From: an uncultured Muribaculaceae bacterium | GTDB lineage: Bacteria; Bacteroidota; Bacteroidia; Bacteroidales; Muribaculaceae | Assembly: GCA_910584665.1 (NCBI GenBank) | Contig: CAJUBL010000015.1 | Span: forward strand, 1-51,339 | DNA length: 51,339 nt | Direction: 5' to 3' | Shown here: piece after piece, positions 27,064 through 34,837 of the stretch | How positions within the stretch are numbered: the first letter of the stretch is position 1 | Layout of the letters: every line of letters starts with the position of its first letter | The notes under the pieces: model-generated | What the model saw: only the letters and a program-made list of their open reading frames with translations | What the model was told of the DNA's origin: nothing | The model's database searches: none | Program-made: the position numbers and the translations under genes

Positions 27064-27876
27064 ATGAGTAATAAGGTCCTTTATATTTCGCAAGAGATTA
27101 CCCCGTATCTGCCTGCCAATAACATGTCTACAATAGGTCAGAATCTTCCGCAGGCCGCACAGTCCAACGGGTATGAAGTGCGAATTTTTATGCCAAAGTA
27201 TGGTAGCATTAACGAGCGTCGCAATCAGTTGCATGAGGTGATACGACTATCCGGAATGAACGTTATCATTGACGATACTGATCATCCGCTGATAATCAAA
27301 GTCGCTACTCTGCAGCCCTCCAGAATGCAGGTATACTTTATTGACAGCGATGATTATTTTATTCATAAATCAATAGACGACCTTGAACTCCGACTCTATC
27401 CGGAAGAAAATGACGAACGCCTTATGTTCTTCGCCTATGGCGTTATCGAGACAGTGAAAAAGCTGAGATGGGAACCTGAGATAATACATTGTCAGGGGTG
27501 GGCTTCAGCTCTTGCACCATTATATATCAAGACATTGTATGCCGAGGATCCGATGTTTAAGAATGCCCGGGTTGTATACAGTCTTTATGACGACGAATTC
27601 GAAGGTAAGCTTAATGAACGTTTTTTTGATAAACTGCAACAGGCCGGCATACCTCAGGATATTACGGACCGTCTGAAGGATGTCGACATAAATCATGAAG
27701 CAATCATGAAACTGGCAATAGATTTTGCCGACGCAGTGGTGATATCATCACCAAGTGCATCACAGTCACTGATAGACTATGCCAGATCCCAAGGCAAGTT
27801 ATCAATGGAATATCCTGGCAGCGAAGCCGATTATGATCAATACATCAATCTCTATAACGAGCTGGCAGAAAAATAA
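27064..27876 (+). CDS. Glycogen-synthase N-terminal-domain-like protein (single Rossmann half)
   Basis: A 270-residue protein related to the N-terminal half of GT5 glycogen/starch synthases: KVLYISQEITPYLP at the start, EVRIFMPKYGSINERR, and PEIIHCQGWASALAPLYI in the middle. A true synthase needs about 470-500 residues and a second Rossmann domain; that half is absent. The usual nucleotide-sugar lysine motif KxGGL is also missing (NNMSTIGQNLP instead), so it is unlikely to be a complete glycosyltransferase. The ATG at 27064 is chosen over an upstream TTG. The DUF4270 lipoprotein gene starts 40 nt after it. I believe this pairing is common in Bacteroidales, from memory. Its role is unknown. 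Confidence 0.8.
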   Translation: MSNKVLYISQEITPYLPANNMSTIGQNLPQAAQSNGYEVRIFMPKYGSINERRNQLHEVIRLSGMNVIIDDTDHPLIIKVATLQPSRMQVYFIDSDDYFIHKSIDDLELRLYPEENDERLMFFAYGVIETVKKLRWEPEIIHCQGWASALAPLYIKTLYAEDPMFKNARVVYSLYDDEFEGKLNERFFDKLQQAGIPQDITDRLKDVDINHEAIMKLAIDFADAVVISSPSASQSLIDYARSQGKLSMEYPGSEADYDQYINLYNELAEK

Positions 27877-27916
27877 TCCGAAGCCCGCTATTATATAATC
27901 AACAACCAGTTACTAT

Positions 27917-29320
27917 ATGAATCGTAATAGCATAGTCACACTGCCATTACTGGCGATAGCATTCGCCGCATGTGACAATAGTGACCAGATTGGTTCAAGC
28001 ATAATCTCCGATGAGGTATCGATTGTAACGGTATCCAGTTCAGATGAAAACAGCGACTTTAGGGTCACCGGACATCCGGTAAAGAATAATCGGGTACAGT
28101 CCCGTACAATCGTTCAATTGCTTGGCTCTATCAAAGCCGGTGAATACGGTTCGTTCAGCAGTGATTTTGTCACTCAGTTTATGCCATCGGCCAAAATAGA
28201 AACCGAAGGAGTCGTAGTTGACGGTCTTACACTGCGTATGGCAATACCGAAGTCAACGGGATATGTCGGCGATACACTTATACCAATGGGACTTGAGGTC
28301 TATGAACTGACACAGAACCTGAAATATCCGATCTACAGCAATTTCGGTGATGAGATTGAGAACTATTATGATGCGTCAAAGCCTCTTGCCTCACAGATAT
28401 ACAATTTCAATACCGCAGGTATGAGCGATTCGGTAAAGGCATTGTCGTATTATGATATCGCTGTTGATATGCCTAAGGAGATGGGGCAACGTCTGTTTGA
28501 TATATATAAGGAGAATCCCGAAAATTATCTTATACCTGAAAAATTTGCCAATAAATTCCATGGACTGTATGTCAGGAACAACTTTGGTGACGGTCGTGTG
28601 GTCAAGATCGGAGCTACGATTATGAGCCTGAATTATCATATCACATCAAAAAATGATGCAGGACGTGATACGACCATATATTATGAAGGTAATTACTATG
28701 CTGTGTCACCTGAGATAATTACGAATAATAATATTACGTACACGATGTCTCAGTCGCTGGAGCAGAAATATCAGGCGGGAGAAAACATGCTTGTGGCACC
28801 GACGGGGATTGATGTAGAGATGGAATTTCCGATAAATAATATTCTTGATAACTATATCAACGGGGCCGGAAAAATTTCAGTTATAAACAGTCTCAGTTTC
28901 GCACTCCCTGTAGAACTGATTGAAAACGACTACGGTATCAATCCTCCGCCCTATATATTGATGGTAAGAAGTGATAAAAAGGATGAATTCTTTGCTAAAA
29001 ACAAGATTACAGACAATCTGACATCATTTCTCGGTACCTACAACAGCAGTACAAAACAATATGATTTTCCTGATATGAGAGCATATCTGAGTGATCGTAT
29101 TGCTAATGGAAAAGCTTCAATAGAAGAATATACGTTTACATTGACTCCTGTAACAGTAAATACCGAGACCAATTCATCATCGAGCTATTACTATTATGGA
29201 ACTACAACATCGACAGTCAGCTCTATCGTACCATATATTGAAACACCGGCTATGGTAAAAATTTTGCTTGATGATGCAAAAATTATACTAAGTTATAGCA
29301 AACAAACACTAAAAATGTAG
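27917..29320 (+). CDS. DUF4270 family lipoprotein
   Basis: A 467-residue outer-membrane or surface lipoprotein. The signal MNRNSIVTLPLLAIAFAAC has its lipobox Cys at 19. The next residues, DNSDQIGSSIISDEVSI, match the start of DUF4270 proteins, and the body is rich in beta-strands, with a Ser- and Tyr-rich segment (SSSSYYYYGT) near the end. No function is known. It follows the GT5-like gene by 40 nt, so the two may be co-transcribed. The stop codon is immediately followed by the promoter of the downstream tRNA genes. Nothing about it suggests recent transfer. Confidence 0.82.
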   Translation: MNRNSIVTLPLLAIAFAACDNSDQIGSSIISDEVSIVTVSSSDENSDFRVTGHPVKNNRVQSRTIVQLLGSIKAGEYGSFSSDFVTQFMPSAKIETEGVVVDGLTLRMAIPKSTGYVGDTLIPMGLEVYELTQNLKYPIYSNFGDEIENYYDASKPLASQIYNFNTAGMSDSVKALSYYDIAVDMPKEMGQRLFDIYKENPENYLIPEKFANKFHGLYVRNNFGDGRVVKIGATIMSLNYHITSKNDAGRDTTIYYEGNYYAVSPEIITNNNITYTMSQSLEQKYQAGENMLVAPTGIDVEMEFPINNILDNYINGAGKISVINSLSFALPVELIENDYGINPPPYILMVRSDKKDEFFAKNKITDNLTSFLGTYNSSTKQYDFPDMRAYLSDRIANGKASIEEYTFTLTPVTVNTETNSSSSYYYYGTTTSTVSSIVPYIETPAMVKILLDDAKIILSYSKQTLKM

Positions 29321-29328
29321 TATCTTTG
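29321..29328 (+). promoter_or_regulatory. -7 promoter element for the tRNA pair
   Basis: TATCTTTG matches TAnnTTTG exactly and starts one base after the DUF4270 stop codon, 32 nt before the tRNA-Thr 5' end. No clear -33 element is seen. Confidence 0.5.
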
Positions 29329-29359
29329 CACTCGTAAACGAGAAACTTCGATACACCTT

Positions 29360-29432
29360 GCCGCAATAGCTCAGTTGGTAGAGCATTTCATTCGTAACGA
29401 AAAGGTCGTGGGTTCGAGTCCCACTCGCGGCT
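29360..29432 (+). tRNA. tRNA-Thr (anticodon CGT)
   Basis: A 73-nt cloverleaf: acceptor GCCGCAA/TCGCGGC, D stem GCTC/GAGC with loop AGTTGGTA, anticodon loop TTCGTAA (CGT at 29393-29395), and T arm GTGGG-TTCGAGT-CCCAC. CCA is not encoded. Two A-C mismatches are present, A6-C67 in the acceptor stem and A31-C39 at the base of the anticodon stem. The gene reads ACG codons. Confidence 0.9.
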
Positions 29433-29498
29433 CAAAAACAAATCAGCTTAATAAGCGATTCGGTATAAATTTTCTCAGAATGCGACTCCATTAAAAAT

Positions 29499-29586
29499 GG
29501 AGTGATGCTCGAGTGGTTGAAGAGGCACGCCTGGAAAGCGTGTAAGCGTCAAAAGCGCTTCGGGGGTTCGAATCCCCCTCACTCCG
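29499..29586 (+). tRNA. tRNA-Ser (anticodon GGA)
   Basis: An 88-nt class II tRNA: acceptor GGAGTGA/TCACTCC, anticodon stem CACGC/GCGTG with loop CTGGAAA, a long variable arm, and T arm GGGGG-TTCGAAT-CCCCC. CCA is not encoded. It reads UCC and UCU. It lies 66 nt after tRNA-Thr and is probably processed from one transcript. Confidence 0.95.
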
Positions 29587-29590
29587 CAAG

Positions 29591-29643
29591 ATAAAACGCT
29601 AATACTCAGATGATATCTGAATAAGATTAGCGTTTTATTTTTG
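29591..29643 (+). terminator. Rho-independent terminator of the tRNA transcript
   Basis: Arms ATAAAACGCTAAT (29591-29603) and ATTAGCGTTTTAT (29626-29638) pair perfectly over 13 bp, with a small CAGAT/ATCTG hairpin within the loop. A T-rich tail follows at 29634-29642. Confidence 0.85.
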
Positions 29644-29689
29644 CATTTAGGCTTCTTGTAATTACGGAGTCAGCGGTTCCGTTGGGGAC

Positions 29690-29876
29690 GGTGGCGGATT
29701 TGGCTTAAAGCATAGCTAACAGATACATAATCTGATGTTGCCTACACCACAGAACAGAGCTCAGAACACCATGATCTTTGAATTGAAAGATTCAGCGGAG
29801 GCATGGTCAGCCAGAGGTCTAAATAGTTGATGATAGTGGTGTCGTGGTTCTCGAATAGATGATAGCCCGGATTCAG
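29690..29876 (-). pseudogene. Decayed IS transposase fragment (ISAon1/ISL3-like C-terminal part)
   Basis: Between the tRNA terminator and the next gene, minus-strand frames read GYHLFENHDTTIINY (29823-29876), then after a frameshift RPLADHASAESFNSKI (about 29770-29820), then a stop and further broken frames. AESFNxKI and the neighbouring RPL-DHASAE string are typical of the end of ISL3/ISAon1-type DDE transposases in Bacteroidetes, followed in intact copies by an FRAQFRGV stretch. No terminal repeats can be seen. The fragment abuts the stop codon of the FAD dehydrogenase gene. The family call is from memory of the motif. Confidence 0.7.
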
Positions 29877-32678
29877 TTATACGGTTGTCTCGTCGATCAG
29901 ATATACGATTGACTCATAGGGACGGCCGATGGTTGACATCATGGAGATCTCACATGTGCGTGCAAGTGAATAGCACCCGTCATATTCTTTCGCTCCGATT
30001 TCTTCCCGTTCCGGTGCTGTAGCGGAACGGGCTACTTCGGGAAATATGAAACCTCGATCACCTGCGGCACCACAACAATAGGATTCATCCGGCACATCAA
30101 CATGTTCGGCACACTGCTTTGCAAGTTCGACCATAGTCTTATCAAGACCTGACAGTCTCGATGCGCATGTAGGATGAAGCAGTACATTTTTTTTCTTTTT
30201 TCTTACCGTCAGCCGAGGCATTATATATTGATCCAGCCAGTCTGTAATATCAAGAATAGTCAATCTGCCATATTTTTTCTTATCCTCGTCTGACAGCAGA
30301 TTCTCTTTGGATGCAAGAGAGAGCAATGTATGTGTACAGCTTGTCGTATCACATACTACAGGAACTTGCCCTTCCGCACTCATAGAATAGAATGTATTTA
30401 TAACTTTACGTGCCATAATACGCTGTCCCTCGGGGTCTCCCTTATGTTCCCATATCTGAGAGCAACACAGTCCGTGCATACCTCGTGGCAATGAGATATT
30501 ATACCCGGCCCGTTTACCGATTCTCAGCATTACGGTAATAAGATCGTCTTTCCCCAGTGAAGATCCGCCGAATATTCGGGTTACACATGCCGGAAAATAT
30601 ACAAAGTCGGGTCTGTCATCAGATTCCTGCCAGTGCAGTCGCGCCGGCATCGGAAAGTATGGCGACCAGTGTGGAATCTGACGATAAATTCTATGCATAA
30701 AATCGGTAGCCCATATCAACGGATAGGGAGATATGACTTTCCCTGTTGTAACGGCAGTCTTAAGTATCCCTCTGATAAATTTCTCTACGCTTCCATAACT
30801 GACAGCTGATTTTTTCAGTGCGATATCAAACAATGGTGAATTGTTTTTTGCCCTGACAGCATCGGTTACAGTTCCGGTATTGATATTCATGGGACAAGGT
30901 GACTGACACGATCCGTCGGCACAACAGGTGTCATTGCCTAAATAACCATAAAGCCGTTCAAGCCGCGACGAACCTGTACGGGCAATAATCCGACGGGCCT
31001 GCAACCGCTGACGTGGCGTAAACGTGATATCACGTGTCGGACAAACATGCTCACAATATCCGCACTCCATACATTTATCGGCATCACTATAGCCTAACTG
31101 ACGGCCGAAAATGTCAAGACTCTTCATTGGCCTGATGAATGCATCGGGATCTTCATTGATTATAACCCCGGGATTGAATATGCCTGTCGGGTCGGCAAGA
31201 CGTTTAACCGACTTCATCATATCATATATCTCACTACCCCACTCTCTGGCAACAAACGGTGCTATCGCTCTGCCCGTACCATGCTCACCTTTTAACGAAC
31301 CATCAAGTTTTAATACATGATTGACGAGACCGTCCATGAATCGTCTGAAATTGTCAAGACGAGCCGGATCACTCATATCGGATGTAATCAACGGGTGTAT
31401 ATTGCCGGCTCCTGCATGCCCGAATACAGCACCTTTGTAATCATGTTTTTCAAATAGTGACAAAACTCCTTCAACAAGTTTATCAAGACGTTCAACAGGT
31501 GCCGCCACATCTTCAAGAATCACTGTAGAACCAGGCGGTCTGATGCCGGCGACACATGGAAATACGCCATCACGTATTCTCCATAATCTATCCCGTTCAG
31601 CGACAGTGGAGGTAAAATCGTCCAGATGAATTATTCCCGGCAGATCTGTTATCAGAGGTCTGACAGTTTCGGTGATATGTCTCATTTCATCAGACGAGTC
31701 TGCGCCATAGTCAATCAACATGGCCGTTGTGCCATGTGGCATATCGTTCTTCAGACCCTGGCTGCTGACCAGAGAATCATAGTCCATTATTTCTACAGAT
31801 ATGGCGCCGCTTTCTCCAAGACGTGCGGCGGTAGCGGCGGCAAGTGTAACCGAAGAGAAATACAGCATAGCTGACGAATATACCGATTTCAAAGGTAATG
31901 TCTTCAATTCGGCCGAGATAATATATGCGAGTGTTCCTTCGCTCCCGATAAGCAGATGAGCAAAGATATCGATGGGGTCATCGTAATCGACGAATGCGTT
32001 CATGGAATATCCGGTGACATTCTTTATTGAATATTTTTTTATAATACGATTTCTGATGCTATCATCGGACATTATCCTGTGTCTGATATCAAGCAGTCCT
32101 TTACATAACGTACGCTCAGCATCTTTAAATCTCTTCCTATCATCCGGAATGGCTGTGTCATAGATATTGCCGTCTGCAAGCATGAATTTAACCGATACGA
32201 GAGTATGATACGAGTTATGTTCAACACCGGCAGTCATACCGCTACTGTTATTGGACAGGATCCCACCCATCATTGCGGCAGAAGACGATGCGGGGTCCGG
32301 ACCGATATGGCTATGATATGGCCTTAGCAGACGGTTGATCTGACTGGCAGTCAATCCCGGTTCAAACCAGATTTTACGTCCGCTGTCTCTGACCTGGGCT
32401 TTTCTCCAACCGGTTCTTAGTTCACATATTATTCCAGGACCGACAGTCTGTCCTGACAAAGATGTACCGGCCGCCCTGAAGGTCACCCCAATCCTGTTTT
32501 TATTGGCAAATAAAATCACCTCTCGTATCTGATCGGGAGTTGACGGTCTCACGACACATATCGGCTTAACATCAAAATAAGATGCATCACGAGCATAAAT
32601 TTCGCGCCACAAATCATTATCAAGTATAATTTTTTCAGGCAAAATCTCCTTTAAACATTTAATAATATCGGATTTCAT
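29877..32678 (-). CDS. FAD-linked dehydrogenase fused to a 4Fe-4S/CCG module (D-lactate or D-2-hydroxyacid type)
   Basis: A 933-residue two-part oxidoreductase. Residues 1-500 are a GlcD-like FAD enzyme: FAD-binding PCMH domain with GVTFRAAGTSLSGQTVG and DPASSSAAMMGGILSNNSSGM, and the cap with GHAGAGNIHPL and LKGEHGTGRAIAPF. Next comes a ferredoxin-like region, CMECGYCEHVCPTRD and CCADGSCQSPCPM. The C-terminal part has two CCG-type motifs, HPTCASRLSGLDK and SYCCGAAGDRG, as in heterodisulfide-reductase-like subunits. The layout is that of YdiJ-like D-2-hydroxyglutarate or D-lactate dehydrogenases that pass electrons to quinone. The substrate is not decidable here. The start at 32678 leaves a leader of about 240 nt that contains a possible RNA structure. 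Confidence 0.9.
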   Translation of the reverse strand: MKSDIIKCLKEILPEKIILDNDLWREIYARDASYFDVKPICVVRPSTPDQIREVILFANKNRIGVTFRAAGTSLSGQTVGPGIICELRTGWRKAQVRDSGRKIWFEPGLTASQINRLLRPYHSHIGPDPASSSAAMMGGILSNNSSGMTAGVEHNSYHTLVSVKFMLADGNIYDTAIPDDRKRFKDAERTLCKGLLDIRHRIMSDDSIRNRIIKKYSIKNVTGYSMNAFVDYDDPIDIFAHLLIGSEGTLAYIISAELKTLPLKSVYSSAMLYFSSVTLAAATAARLGESGAISVEIMDYDSLVSSQGLKNDMPHGTTAMLIDYGADSSDEMRHITETVRPLITDLPGIIHLDDFTSTVAERDRLWRIRDGVFPCVAGIRPPGSTVILEDVAAPVERLDKLVEGVLSLFEKHDYKGAVFGHAGAGNIHPLITSDMSDPARLDNFRRFMDGLVNHVLKLDGSLKGEHGTGRAIAPFVAREWGSEIYDMMKSVKRLADPTGIFNPGVIINEDPDAFIRPMKSLDIFGRQLGYSDADKCMECGYCEHVCPTRDITFTPRQRLQARRIIARTGSSRLERLYGYLGNDTCCADGSCQSPCPMNINTGTVTDAVRAKNNSPLFDIALKKSAVSYGSVEKFIRGILKTAVTTGKVISPYPLIWATDFMHRIYRQIPHWSPYFPMPARLHWQESDDRPDFVYFPACVTRIFGGSSLGKDDLITVMLRIGKRAGYNISLPRGMHGLCCSQIWEHKGDPEGQRIMARKVINTFYSMSAEGQVPVVCDTTSCTHTLLSLASKENLLSDEDKKKYGRLTILDITDWLDQYIMPRLTVRKKKKNVLLHPTCASRLSGLDKTMVELAKQCAEHVDVPDESYCCGAAGDRGFIFPEVARSATAPEREEIGAKEYDGCYSLARTCEISMMSTIGRPYESIVYLIDETTV

Positions 32679-32756
32679 AGATAAATTGCTTTTTACAATT
32701 AAACTATTTAACTCTATATAAAGTTCTGATCATGAATCTCGGAGGTAAACACTCGT

Positions 32757-32870
32757 CAACCGTCTGCGCTTCAATCGGCGTCCCTGACCGGACGCCTGTA
32801 TCCATAGCCACCATTAGCCGGCAACATCGCTCTGCCGGAAATACATGGGTATTGATTTTTGATGCGGTTG
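32757..32870. other. Candidate branched RNA structure in the intergenic region
   Basis: Three nested stems can form: an outer 6-bp stem (32757-32762 with 32865-32870), a 7-bp hairpin (32777-32783 with 32790-32796) and a 6-bp hairpin (32818-32823 with 32833-32838). The segment is GC-richer than the flanking A/T-rich sequence. It would be in the leader of the minus-strand dehydrogenase gene; the plus-strand promoter lies beyond it. It matches no riboswitch class I can recognise. Confidence 0.45.
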
Positions 32871-32893
32871 CCCTGATCAGTAATCTTTCGATA

Positions 32894-32924
32894 TTTGATT
32901 TCCGAGTCATTTTGTGTAATTTTG
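32894..32924 (+). promoter_or_regulatory. Promoter of the YczE-like gene
   Basis: TTTG (32894-32897) and a perfect TAATTTTG (32917-32924) are spaced by 19 nt. The -7 box overlaps a 12-bp palindrome ATTTTGCAAAAT (32919-32930), which also offers a near-consensus TTATTTTG to the minus strand (32925-32932) for the dehydrogenase gene. Confidence 0.7.
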
Positions 32925-32943
32925 CAAAATAAAAATAAAATCC

Positions 32944-33627
32944 ATGCGTTTAAAATCAATTATCATTCGTTATTTTTGTTTTGTTATAGGTCTGTTTTTC
33001 TTATCATTAGGTATCGATTTCATCGTAACTTCGGCATTAGGCACCACTCCGATTTCGAGCATTAATTATGTTCTCTCGCTTAACACTCCGATGACTCTCG
33101 GCACAGCTACATTTGTATTCAACATGCTTGTTATGGCCGGACAATTCTGGCTCGTCAGAGGACAAGGGACACACAAGGACTATATAGAGATAATATTACA
33201 GATACCGTTCTCGCTGATATTCAGTGTATTCATCGATCTAAATCTGCAATGGATCACTCATATACCAATATCCGGCTATGCCATATCGCTGTTGATGCTT
33301 GCATCAGGCTGTATGTGTCAGGCCATCGGTGTTGTGCTTGAACTCAAGCCTAATGTTGCAATTATGAGTGCGGAAGGTTTTGTCAAATATTTCTGTCGGC
33401 GATACCACAAAGATTTTGGCCACACCAAGGTGGTATTTGACATATCCCTTGTTACCGGAGCGATCTTATTGTCACTGCTATTCTGCGGACATATCGAGGG
33501 GATAAGAGAGGGGACCGTCATTGCGGCACTCTGTACCGGTTTCATGGTAAACTTTCTTGCCAGATATGTATTTACACGACGTAACATGCAAAGAGCCATA
33601 CCTCACGGCATGACTCTTTATAAATAA
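32944..33627 (+). CDS. YczE-like integral membrane protein (YczE/YyaS/YitT group)
   Basis: A 227-residue membrane protein with five or six hydrophobic helices. The segment LGIDFIVTSALGTTPISSINYVL, with Gly-Thr-Thr-Pro after helix 1, and the later GVVLELKPNVAIMSAEGFV are the marks of the YczE/YitT superfamily. B. subtilis YczE affects surfactin production, but the biochemical role of the family is unknown. A canonical promoter lies 20 nt upstream, giving a very short leader. It is divergent from the dehydrogenase and followed by a 239-nt gap before the hemerythrin-LuxR gene, so it is probably transcribed alone. Confidence 0.85.
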   Translation: MRLKSIIIRYFCFVIGLFFLSLGIDFIVTSALGTTPISSINYVLSLNTPMTLGTATFVFNMLVMAGQFWLVRGQGTHKDYIEIILQIPFSLIFSVFIDLNLQWITHIPISGYAISLLMLASGCMCQAIGVVLELKPNVAIMSAEGFVKYFCRRYHKDFGHTKVVFDISLVTGAILLSLLFCGHIEGIREGTVIAALCTGFMVNFLARYVFTRRNMQRAIPHGMTLYK

Positions 33628-33747
33628 ACTATAGGCTTACGTCTCACTATAGATTTACAATCTCCTGTAGCGGTCAGTATTGCAAAGGTAGATGAATCTC
33701 ATGCATCAGACAATACCTTGAGTATAGTAATTTTTTAAGAATCCAAT

Positions 33748-33771
33748 ACAATCTGTCATGTGACAGATTGT
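33748..33771. promoter_or_regulatory. Palindromic operator candidate upstream of the hemerythrin-LuxR gene
   Basis: Arms ACAATCTGTCA (33748-33758) and TGACAGATTGT (33761-33771) are perfectly complementary around a 2-bp centre. A TAATTTTA element (33816-33823, one mismatch to TAnnTTTG) would put the centre near position -70 relative to a start at about 33830. The layout fits an upstream activator of the CRP/FNR kind, but the site is not a recognised FNR or CRP consensus. Confidence 0.55.
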
Positions 33772-33866
33772 GAATATACCAGTGTTACGGTATTGTATTG
33801 CAATGTGACTGAATGTAATTTTACACTCAAAAGACAGTATTCACAGGTATAACCGTTATATATGAT

Positions 33867-34826
33867 ATGGCAGATAATATCAGATCCAGAGAATATCGCA
33901 GCACAGACCGCATGAGGGATATCATAGCCGATAATACACTGCTGTTATCGGCACTTAGCCGTTTTGATATATCACTGGGATTTGGCAACGCTTCTATACG
34001 TGAGGTCTGTAAACATGCCGGAATCGATACAGATACATTCCTTTCTGTTGCCAATCTGATGAGCGGCAGGAATTTCACTTCCAAAAATATCGATATAAAT
34101 TCGATTATAAGATACCTGAAGAATGCCCATACCTACTTTCTTGATTTCCTTCTGCCATCAATAAGACGAAAACTGATTGATGCTCTCAGTATATCCGAGA
34201 ACAATGACATTCCGCTTCTGATACTTAAATTTTTTGATGAATATCAGAATGAAGTCTTCAGGCATATGAATTATGAGAACGAACATGTGTTTACATATGT
34301 CGAGAAATTACTTGACGGTGTGCAGACCGAGAATTACACTATCTCAGATTTTCTCGCAAATCATCGTCCTATAGCATATAAACTGCATGAACTAAAGGAG
34401 ATCATCATCTGTCATTATGCGGGAGACGGAAGCCGGGTGAATACGATCAACTCAGTGCTGTTTGATATCATAATGTGTGAGCGGGACCTTATGAGTCATT
34501 GTGAGGTAGAGGACAGAATTTTTGTACCTGCCGTGCTGGAGCTTGAGAACAATACTGCTAACGGTATTGTGTCCTCTGTTACTCTTCATGAAGACCAAAG
34601 AGATGAAGCCCTTAACGATCTTACAGAACGAGAACGTGAAATCATAGCGTGTGTAGCCCGCGGGTTATCAAACAAGGAAATCGCCGGCATGCTCTTCCTG
34701 TCGGTTCATACCGTCGCAACACACCGCCGGAACGTCTGCTCCAAACTACAGATCCACTCCACATCGGGACTTACCATATTCGCCATTTTACATAAACTGA
34801 TAGATCTGTCAGAAGTCAAACTATAA
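33867..34826 (+). CDS. Hemerythrin-like sensor fused to LuxR-type DNA-binding domain
   Basis: A 319-residue fusion. Residues 15-65 resemble the N-terminal domain of ScdA/YtfE (DISLGFGNASIREVCKHAGID), but the Cys pair of that domain is replaced. Residues 80-225 have the hemerythrin-type iron ligand pattern of the same family: His88 (NAHTYFLDFLLP), His133 and Glu137 (HMNYE), His166, and His211 with Glu215 (HCEVEDRIFVP). Residues 252-312 are a LuxR helix-turn-helix (LTEREREIIACVARGLSNKE, then HTVATHRRNVCSKLQI). A di-iron site coupled to DNA binding suggests sensing of nitric oxide, oxygen or redox stress; this is inference. Upstream is a strong palindrome. The next gene (DUF4491) starts 11 nt later. 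Confidence 0.85.
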   Translation: MADNIRSREYRSTDRMRDIIADNTLLLSALSRFDISLGFGNASIREVCKHAGIDTDTFLSVANLMSGRNFTSKNIDINSIIRYLKNAHTYFLDFLLPSIRRKLIDALSISENNDIPLLILKFFDEYQNEVFRHMNYENEHVFTYVEKLLDGVQTENYTISDFLANHRPIAYKLHELKEIIICHYAGDGSRVNTINSVLFDIIMCERDLMSHCEVEDRIFVPAVLELENNTANGIVSSVTLHEDQRDEALNDLTEREREIIACVARGLSNKEIAGMLFLSVHTVATHRRNVCSKLQIHSTSGLTIFAILHKLIDLSEVKL

Positions 34827-34837
34827 ATATCTAAAAA

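Noticed and set aside
32704..32932. Overlapping 60-70 codon reading frames on both strands
   Set aside because: None has a recognisable motif, and all run through the hairpins and promoter elements of the intergenic region; non-coding leader is the better reading.
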